Shown: one piece after another, positions 11,301 to 17,800 of the stretch
Numbering within the stretch: position 1 is the first letter of the stretch
Layout: each line of letters starts with the position of its first letter
Source of the DNA: Saksenaea vasiformis B4078
Taxonomy: Eukaryota > Mucoromycota > Mucoromycetes > Mucorales > Saksenaeaceae
Assembly: GCA_000697055.1 (NCBI GenBank)
Contig: JNDT01001193.1
Location: 1 to 17,800 of the forward strand
Length of the DNA: 17,800 nt
Reading direction: 5' to 3'
Position numbers and translations under genes: made by a program
The notes under the pieces: generated by a model
What the model was told of the DNA's origin: nothing
Databases searched by the model: none
What the model saw: only the letters and a program-made list of their open reading frames with translations

Positions 11301-12199
11301 CGGCAGTAACGTTGAGTCATGGCTTGGACGGCGGATTTCACTTCTTCCCACTGGTCCTGTGCCGACGGGAAGAGGAGACGGTCGTGGAGTCGAGGGAGTA
11401 GCGAGTGGAGGGAATCAGACAGTGCTGCTCGGTATTCGGCGGAAGATGCCAGAGCGGGGTGAGCGCGCCAAAGGCCTTGCCCTGTCGTAGGAGAGCCTAA
11501 GGAGACGGTTAAAGAGAGGAGAGCGTGGTCTGTCCAAGCAGAATTGACAAAGGTGAGGGCCGGTAAAGAGCAGAAAGGGGAAAGAGTAGGTGAGGCGAAA
11601 ATATAATCAATGGAGGAGGAGAAAGCGCCACTCCGAAAGGTGGGAAGGGATTCAATCGGGGTAGAGGTAGAACAGTTAATAAAGTGCTCAGCCAAAAATT
11701 GGCGCCATTCTGGGGGTGAGCTAAGAAAGGAAGAATCCACCGGCTGGTAAGAATAGTTAAAGTCGCCGAGAAGGAGGAGGCGGGATGAGAGTGAGAAAAG
11801 TGCAAGAGGGGGAAAAGAAAGGAGGGAAGAGAAAAATTGGAAGCGGTCGGCTCGAGTGGCAGGAGCATATATAATAAAAAGATCGAAGGGTTCGAAGGCG
11901 TCGTGAGAATGAGAGATGCGAATGAGAAGGCCACGGCCATCCCTGGTGGAAAACACAGGGGCGAGCACGAGAGAGTTATGGAACGATACCAGACCGCAAT
12001 ACCGGCTCCAGCAAGTAGTTGAGGCCTGAAATTGCATATTAATGGAGAGTTCAAATGTGGAGTCGCGGATTTGGGTGTCTTGAAGGGCTAACAAATGTAG
12101 ATCAGTAGAGCGGAGGAACCGAATAAAGTGTTGTTGTTTTGTGGGGTCGTCGACTTTGTTTAGCCGACGACAGTTGAGAGAACCTAGTTTTAAATTCAT
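8382..12199 (-). pseudogene. LINE ORF2: endonuclease and reverse transcriptase, one frameshift
   Basis: ORF2 makes the enzyme for target-primed reverse transcription. Frame one runs from the ATG at 12199 to a stop at 8918. Residues 1-235 are an APE-type endonuclease: N9, LGDFNY (D146, N148), SIDYIF (D198) and WTDH (H225). The metal-binding Glu usual after LQ is Asp here (D41). Reverse transcriptase covers about 440-760: SPGVDGLPY, LLPKKGDLTSLRNWRPIAL, TGFVRGRFIADN, LLLDQEKAYD (D598), GLRQGDPLSPVLF and YADD (704-707). The C-terminal part continues in another frame: a natural-looking protein with a zinc-finger-like CPIC-H-FMC cluster (about 8694-8745) runs to the stop at 8382. The switch (+2 or -1) fits a (GA)7 run at 9082-9095. 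Corrected length would be about 1271 aa. ORF2 begins 32 nt after ORF1. Confidence 0.9.
9082..9095. repeat. (GA)7 microsatellite at the ORF2 frameshift
   Basis: Seven GA units (CT on the coding strand) lie where ORF2 leaves one coding-like frame and enters another. Removing one CT unit restores a continuous reading frame to the stop at 8382. Confidence 0.75.
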
Positions 12200-12231
12200 A
12201 ATATAGTAGTAGGGTCAACAGAAAGGTATAC

Positions 12232-13445
12232 TTATTGTTTTGACCGCGTAGAACGGGTCTTTGGCGCAGTACGAGTTGCAGGGTGATCTGAAGTGAGAGG
12301 GGCCGCAGTACGCGCTGGGAGCTGGGTCATCGACGGATCCTCGGGCGCGGCGGTAAAGGGTGTTGACGCCGGTAGTGCGGATAAGGCGTCTGCCCGCAAG
12401 GCGTTAAGTTCATCCATGTCCATGTCGTCGTCAAGCACATCGGACTCAGCAACGGACAATTCGTCGGCTGAGTCCGGGGGAACGTAGTCCGGGTGCGCGT
12501 CAGAGTCCTCATCGGCCTCACAGGTGGTGGTCGCGGAGTGAGATTCCCGGGCAGAAGATTCGCTAGAAGGGGAGGTAGGAATCGGTGAGGACGATGGCTC
12601 CAGCACGGAGACCGGCGTTTCAGAGGGAGCGATCGAAGGACTCGATGTATCGGCCTTGGAAACTGGGGAGGGGTTTTGGCGGCGATTCGTTTCTGAGCGA
12701 GGTTTCTTGTGATGAAGGGATTGCGCTGGGTGGGGGCAAGAGGCAGCAACGTGTCCTTCCCTGTGGCAGTTCCAGCATTGCCGAGTAGGGCGTTTGGGGC
12801 AATCCGGAAGCGCGTGGCCCTCTTGATGACAGTATCGACAATGGACCGGCATATCACGCCAAGAGGCAAAGAAGCTGCGGATCGCAGTGGGATTGTGAGG
12901 ATTATTAGGATCAGTCCAAGTTAGTCGATGGGTGAGAGGTTCATAGGTTCGACCTGGTTCAGAGGCCAACACCACATAACCATTTCCCATAAAGAAGCCC
13001 CCATTTGGTTCGGTATACAGACCTAAATCGAGAATTTCACCGAAACGAGAGAGAACGGTGGAAAGGCAGCCCGAGCCGCCTTGTAAAACTGGGAGGGAGT
13101 GACCGAGGTAGAGGAAACGTCGAAGATGACGCTGAATTGTTCCGACGCTCGAAGCCAAACACGCCGCGGATGGTGGGCTGTGGCCGGGGAAGATGAGGGC
13201 GTGGTCGAGGGACGCGCGGAGGGCAAAACGTCGCGAGCGGGTGATGAGTTGAACCTGGAAGAGGTACACAAAGAGACAGAGTTGCCTTTGACGGCCTGAG
13301 AGTAAGAGCGAAAGGACACGGTGGTAGTTGCGTGTTTGGTGGTGGTTGTGGTGTTTGCCGTGCTAGGTGGGTGGAGGTTGGCCGTGAGTGGGGATGCTAA
13401 AGGCGGCCCATCTGTAGCGGGACGATCGTTAGCGGGAAGAGCCAT
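12232..13445 (-). pseudogene. LINE ORF1: zinc-knuckle RNA-binding protein, one frameshift
   Basis: ORF1 proteins of LINEs bind the element RNA as a chaperone. Frame a runs from the ATG at 13445 to a stop at 13023: a Ser/Thr/Pro-rich N-terminus, then a folded-looking segment (VWLRASEQFSVIFDV). Frame b carries the rest to the stop at 12232: a conserved-looking stretch (FGEILDLGLYTEPNGGFF), two CCHC zinc knuckles (CRYCHQEGHALPDC, 12840-12799; CWNCHREGHVAASC, 12777-12736) and an acidic, Ser/Pro-rich tail ending in basic residues. The frame change (+2 or -1) fits a short GA run at 13047-13054. The ATG is at the very edge of the element beside the target duplication, so there is no 5' UTR, or the copy is 5'-truncated and the ATG is fortuitous. 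Confidence 0.82.
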
Positions 13446-13454
13446 GGCTCCGGG
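13446..13454. repeat. Target-site duplication, copy at the LINE 5' end
   Basis: GGCTCCGGG abuts the ORF1 ATG and matches 8245-8253 exactly. Only seven bases (13455-13461) separate it from the MULE terminal repeat. Confidence 0.75.
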
Positions 13455-13461
13455 GATTTAC

Positions 13462-13550
13462 TTCGGACACCCAAGGAGCAGTCCTCTTGGACACCCAGAT
13501 ACACGTGACTTCTTGGACACCCTAGTCGCACGTGATGTCTTGGACACCCA
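13462..13550 (+). repeat. Left terminal inverted repeat of the MULE
   Basis: 89 bp, identical to the reverse complement of 16560-16648. GGACACCC occurs four times (13465, 13489, 13515, 13542), and the palindrome CACGTG twice (13502, 13529), 27 bp apart. These are probable binding sites for the transposase. Confidence 0.95.
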
Positions 13551-13596
13551 CCGAGACCACCTTTTTTCCTGCGCTCTTGCTGCTAATCAAGAAAAC

Positions 13597-16391
13597 ATGT
13601 CGCAACTTCTGAACAGAATCTATAAATCTCGTGATGAACTCAAAGCCGAAGCTCAGGAACTAGCTTGCAGTTGAGGTTTTGCTGTAACGACGCGTAGCAG
13701 TGAACCTGCGCGACTGCGACTTCAGTGTCGTTGTGGAGGTTCCTTCAGGAACAACTGGAATCTCAGCAACAAGACTCGAAAAATTAAGCGTGATACTCTT
13801 CGTTCGCAGTGCAGGTTCATGATCACTGCAGTCTTCATGAATGAACAATGGATAGTGACGAAAGTGAAAGACCAGCACAACCATGAACTAGCAGAAACGG
13901 CAGCTGTGTTCAATCAACATCGGAAATTGGATGACGAAAAGACTGATATCGTACACAAGATGATTAGTGCCCAAGCTAAGCCTAAGCTGATCACCGAAGT
14001 ACTTCGTGATAGTGATGGCCAATTGACTGTCCTTCCAAAGGACATCAACAACATGCGCTCCAGGATGTTCCCTCAGCGAGACAACCAATCCGGCAAAATG
14101 GCGCAGCTTGCTGATTACCTGGAGCAGCGTGATTATCACGTAAGGTATCTGCGCAACACGCAAAATCGTCTACAGGAACTCTTTTTCTGTCATCCGTCTA
14201 GCATCGAAAAGGCACGTCGCTTCCCTGAAGTTGTCATAATCGATGCCACTTATAAGACGAACGTTTATAAGATGCCATATGTGAACGTTGTTGGCATTGG
14301 AAATGTCGATGTTAAAAGTCTGAAAACTTTTGCAATCGTTGGTGCATGGATTTCCGATGAAACGAAAGAATCTTATGAATGGGTTTTAAACAATCTGAAC
14401 AACATCGTTTATAAGCCTTCATTGGCTACTCCTGGTGTAATTGCAACAGATAATGCTGCAGCTGAACTTGGGGCGATTGCTAAGGTTTTTCCTAATGCTA
14501 AGCAACTCCTTTGCACCATGCATATCAAAGGAAATTTTAAAAGACATTGCTTGAAGGGATTTGAAAGTGAAGAGCAGCAAGAAGCATTGCTCAAAGCCGT
14601 CGATAACATCATATATTCTTCCAATGTCGAGGCTTTTGAAGCTGCTAAATATAAGTATGTTGAAGTTGCTCACTTCAGTCGAAAGACCAATGTGATTGTT
14701 TCATATCTTGAGCAGTAAGTATTCTGTCGCATCAATAAATATTACCACCGTATCTATGTGAACTATTAGCATGCTAGAAAAGAAGGAAATGTGGGTCGGC
14801 GCATATACGAAAGAGCTCTTGCACTTCAATGCTACCACGACACAGCGAGTAGAAGGAGCGCATGCTGTCATTAAAGATGCGTTGAAAGCGGCAGGTAGCT
14901 TGAATAATGCCCTTGCAAGAATAGATTCTTGCATCCGCTATCAGGTACCTTTGTACTTCAGTCACATTTGAGCAAGTATTCATCTGTCACTGTTTGTTAG
15001 AGTGATATGATCGAGCTGCAAAAAGAACAGGAAAAACTGGGAAAGGATCCATACGCTACGAAAGATGACGAGAAGTTCCTATGCAACTTGTTTGGAAAAG
15101 TTTCGCGGTATGCAATCGATCGAATCAAGTTTGAACTCCAACGCACTCAAGAAAAGCAAACTATGAATATCTCGAGGTGTAATTGCAATATCAGAAAAAA
15201 CTTCAACCTTCCCTGCCGCCACCAGTTGCGTTATATAAGAGCATAGTACCATTATCGTTAATTCCACATAGATGGCTGCTTAATCCTACACTTGTCAAAG
15301 GTAACTTGTTTTTCACTCTAGCTAAAATTGGTGGTACCTCGATGTAGAAGCAGAGCCTAAAGCCCCAAAAGTGGAAGAGAACTTTCAAACAACGCCAGAA
15401 TCAATAAATCAGCAAGTGAAAGAGAAATTATATGACTTCGAACAACTTGTATTAAATGCAAAGGATGATCAGCAACGCGAAATACTCCTGTCGCAGTTGA
15501 CGGGAATCATCAAAACCTACTCTTCGCCATCATTGGCAGAACTGAAAGAACCTGCACCCGCTTCCAAGAAAGGCCGACCGACAAATACTAAGCGTAAAGC
15601 AACTGCAATAGAGATACTCAAAAAGAAAATCGACAACAAGAAAAAGGAAAGCACCAAACGGCAAAAAAAATAGAAAAAACGAAGACCCCGACTTCGTCAA
15701 CAGTACCCACGATACGACTCATCGTAAAGGAACCTCCTGCTAGAATAGCATCAGTGTAAGTTTCGGCGCCAGATACGAGTTTCATCTAATATCATATAGA
15801 CAAAGCGTTTTGCAGTCCTCAGATGCACAATGGATAAATGGCATCCGCGTTGATTCACTTATCCAATCTCACATGGTTCAATCCGTTTATAATCCTGTTG
15901 CAGATGGAAACTGTGGATTCAGAGCTCTTGCTAAATCCATTCGAAGAGATGAAAATCAATGGCAGATGGTTAAGCTGGCGATGTGTAGCCGTGTTCGCGC
16001 AAATTTAGCTGTTTACGAGTTGATACTGTCTTATGACACCAAATGCCTTTTGAGTACTTTGGAATGCCGTGATTCTCCATGCTCGCCTGAACATTGGTTC
16101 CTCATCCCAGACTGTGCTCAAGTTGCTGCTGACACATTCAGTACACCGGTGATAACTTATACTGGCACTGGAAACAACGCACAGATTTTCCTTCCTATTG
16201 GTCTGCCATTACGCACCTCTGCACGCCCAATCGTTTTACAAATGATTAATGGTAATCATATTGTACTTATCGATCTAAAACCTAATATTACTACATACCC
16301 GTGGCCATCCATAAATATTCAGCATAAGTATGCATGTGAGGCGCTCGGCCTTAAAGACGAATGGACAACGCGATATAATAATAGTAAATAA
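13597..16391 (+). pseudogene. MULE transposase fused to an OTU cysteine-protease domain, damaged
   Basis: Exons 13597-14714, 15001-15300 and 15348-15755 with 14770-14944 and 15800-16391 join through GT-AG introns of 55, 56, 47 and 44 bp into one protein of about 864 codons. Domain order: FAR1-like zinc/WRKY-type DNA-binding region ending in HNHEL; MULE DDE catalytic core with IDATYKTN (Asp codon 14242), ATDNAAAELG (Asp codon 14449) and CTMHI (14512-14526); SWIM zinc finger CxCx9CxH (about 15178-15225); a Lys-rich linker; and an OTU domain with DGNCGFR (catalytic Cys codon 15912) and NGNHIVLID (His codon 16257). Lesions: in-frame TGA at 13672-13674, a 1-nt loss near 15240-15245, and a 1-nt loss in an A8 run (15663-15670). 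Because the linker runs through the last intron in phase into OTU, I read it as one fused gene rather than two. Confidence 0.85.
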
Positions 16392-16559
16392 ATAGGTGAT
16401 ACACAATAAATATAACTTTCAGTCATCATATGCAACATAGGCATTTCAGAAAATCCTCTATTTTTGTTCTTTAAAATATACATTAATTCCTCAATTCTTT
16501 CCAGCAAAGTTCTGTAAATAATAGCATGACGACCTCCTACAAACTTCATTTCATGCATT
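16392..16559. other. Right subterminal region of the MULE
   Basis: 168 bp of AT-rich DNA between the fusion gene and the right terminal repeat. AATAAA at about 16406-16411 may serve as its polyadenylation signal. No gene is seen. Confidence 0.6.
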
Positions 16560-16648
16560 TGGGTGTCCAAGACATCACGTGCGACTAGGGTGTCCAAGAA
16601 GTCACGTGTATCTGGGTGTCCAAGAGGACTGCTCCTTGGGTGTCCGAA
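16560..16648 (-). repeat. Right terminal inverted repeat of the MULE
   Basis: Exact inverted copy of 13462-13550 over all 89 bp. The similarity stops abruptly at both edges. Confidence 0.95.
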
Positions 16649-16694
16649 TTTTTGCGCTGCATGAACTCCGCCATTTGCAGAGAAAAGGGTCGAT

Positions 16695-17800
16695 ATGAAT
16701 GCTTTACGTGAACACATGGAGGCTAATGGCGCTCCATCGAATGTAAATGATGTCACCTCATTCGACGTTGATATGTCTGCGGATGATATACAAAATGAGT
16801 AGACAGAACTGTCTCGTTCAAATCCATTCGTTTTAACTGAAAGATGGCGGGAAGGAGGTAGTCATGCAGACATCAACCTTATGCGAATGCGTACTTTGAC
16901 GGAAGCCCAATATTTCCTGATGACAACAGAGATGAAAGCTTAACAGGCTTTATCCATTTTCCAGATAGACTATGTGTGTAGCGTGAGCATAAAGCTAGAA
17001 CGAATGCTTCCTATAGAAAATACACGTGCAGCAAATCGAAAAGATGTTTGATTTGGTGATTGAAGAAGGACAAACAGTAAAGAAAGCAGCGCTTATCACA
17101 GGCATAAATGTCCGAACGGCTCAACATTATATCGAAACATACAACCAGGATGAAGAACAGTGTCTACCTGGTGTTCAGAGAAAGCCTCGTACTAGATGTT
17201 ATGGGAAGCTGACTGAAGCTCACTCCCGGTTTCTTGCAGATTACATCGACAGAAATCCCGTTCTATCCTGAATGATATACAAAGGGTCTTATATGAGACG
17301 TCTGAAGACTTAGTCAATAAATGTCATCTAATGTTCGAAAACTTGAAAGAGGTTCCTGCAGCGAGGAATTATGACGGGTGATAACTTTGCGAAAGGATGA
17401 AGTTGCTCAATAAGAAACGATGCAAGTCTTGGTCTTCACTGAGAACTGCCCCTTTATCGATGATGCAGATTTTAACCTGCATACTCAAAGAAATTTTGGC
17501 CGCTCTGCGAACGCAACTGCAGCGAAAGGCACTATACCAACCGGAAAGGGAGTCAAGATTACTGTATTAGGCGCCATTTCTGAGGCTGGAGTAATAGATG
17601 TATCTTTGAGAAAGCTTAAGAAAAGGGAGCAAAGACAGCTAAAAGTCCCACTTGATACATGAACGGAGCACTTCCTATCTTGTATATTGCTAGATAAGCG
17701 TTACATGAAAGACTTTATATTGTGTCTGACTATGCTCCAACAAACACACACATCAGCGAGTTTCGCAATCCGATTGAGTATTACTATGGTGTTTACATGG
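16695..17800 (+). pseudogene. Decayed IS630/Tc1-like (DDE_3) transposase, right-partial
   Basis: Remains of a cut-and-paste transposase of the fungal IS630/Tc1-mariner type. The order is: an N-terminal piece (from ATG 16695, stop at 16800); a helix-turn-helix piece (17026-17271; VKKAALITGINVRTAQHYIE); a linker continuing past a frameshift (about 17269-17372; contains EVPAARN); a catalytic piece (17420-17662; FIDDADFNLH and GKGVKITVLGAIS); and a last piece (17700-17800; IVSDYAPTNTH then NPIEYYYG). The usual ID-EAGF is changed to ID-DADF. The second Asp and the NPIE Glu region are recognisable, but about 30 residues normally between them are missing. Several stops and frame changes show it is dead. 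No terminal repeats are visible inside the window. Confidence 0.8.

Larger units (their letters stand above)
8254..13445 (-). mobile_element. APE-type LINE (non-LTR retrotransposon), nearly complete
   Basis: The 5.2-kb element is transcribed leftward. It has ORF1 with two zinc knuckles (13445-12232), ORF2 with endonuclease and reverse transcriptase (12199-8382), a short 3' UTR and a terminal A tail (T11 at 8255-8265 on the plus strand). It is flanked by GGCTCCGGG at 8245-8253 and 13446-13454. Base composition differs from the neighbouring genes: it is GC-richer, and the plus strand is strikingly purine-rich. Each ORF carries one frameshift, so the copy is probably inactive unless these are sequencing errors. 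The clade (Tad-, L1- or I-like) cannot be settled by eye. Confidence 0.9.
13462..16648 (+). mobile_element. Mutator-like DNA transposon (MULE) with OTU cargo domain
   Basis: A 3187-bp element bounded by 89-bp terminal inverted repeats identical at every position (13462-13550 and 16560-16648). It contains one plus-strand, five-exon gene encoding a MULE transposase with a C-terminal OTU protease domain. MULEs usually make 8-11 bp target duplications; none is visible here (GGGATTTAC on the left, TTTTTGCGC on the right). One junction has therefore been altered, or the element moved differently. Confidence 0.9.

Noticed and set aside
8545..13299. Many plus-strand open frames across the LINE (for example 9231-9458, 11206-11490, 12293-12487)
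   Set aside because: They are antisense shadows of ORF1/ORF2 caused by the purine-rich, stop-poor plus strand. They have low-complexity products and no recognisable domain.
15810..16391. OTU domain as an independent gene
   Set aside because: There is no ATG at its start, and the exon joins upstream in phase through a good GT-AG intron to the transposase linker.
13453..16657. 9-bp target duplication for the MULE
   Set aside because: GGGATTTAC on the left and TTTTTGCGC on the right do not match, nor do shifted windows of 8-11 bp.
16319..16756. 145-codon minus-strand open frame crossing the right terminal repeat
   Set aside because: It runs through the end of the OTU exon, AT-rich DNA and the repeat, and its product is not coherent.
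1..17800. tRNA, rRNA or CRISPR array
   Set aside because: No cloverleaf, ribosomal segment or regularly spaced repeat array was seen on either strand. The only tandem units are those in the MULE ends and short dinucleotide runs.

Overview
The window looks like nuclear DNA of a filamentous fungus, most likely an early-diverging one (Mucoromycota). The genes are dense and cut by many short introns (44-79 bp, GT-AG plus a few GC-AG). Three kinds of mobile element are present: an APE-type LINE, a Mutator-like element (MULE) carrying an OTU protease domain, and a decayed IS630/Tc1-like transposase of a kind common in that group. The phylum is an inference; no marker gene proves it.

Layout. (1) 1-1941, plus: a five-exon gene for a Lys/Glu-rich, coiled-coil-like protein I do not recognise, with a reading frame open to the left edge. 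(2) 1980-2779, minus: a four-exon gene for a small protein with two hydrophobic C-terminal segments, also unrecognised, convergent with gene 1 and only 38 bp from it. (3) 2960-6586, plus: a 17-exon UvrD/Srs2-type DNA helicase (924 codons when spliced as described), sharing a 180-bp divergent promoter region with gene 2. (4) 6940-8227, minus: a four-exon choline/ethanolamine kinase (366 aa). (5) 8245-13454: an almost complete LINE on the minus strand, flanked by a 9-bp direct repeat, inserted 17 nt upstream of the kinase start codon. (6) 13462-16648: a 3.19-kb MULE with perfectly identical 89-bp terminal inverted repeats and one spliced gene encoding a FAR1-like/MULE transposase/SWIM/OTU fusion with three lesions. 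(7) 16695-17800: a decayed IS630/Tc1-like transposase running off the right edge.

The left half is ordinary housekeeping DNA (DNA repair helicase, phospholipid synthesis). The right half is a pile of mobile elements on the 5' side of the kinase gene, so the kinase's original promoter has been removed or moved at least 8 kb away. The points most worth a second look are the LINE at the kinase start, the transposase-OTU fusion and its modular terminal repeats, the contrast between identical repeats and a broken transposase, two LINE frameshifts that both sit in GA runs, and two GC-AG introns in the helicase gene. All exon joins were worked out by hand from splice signals, reading phase and protein continuity; none was checked by computation.
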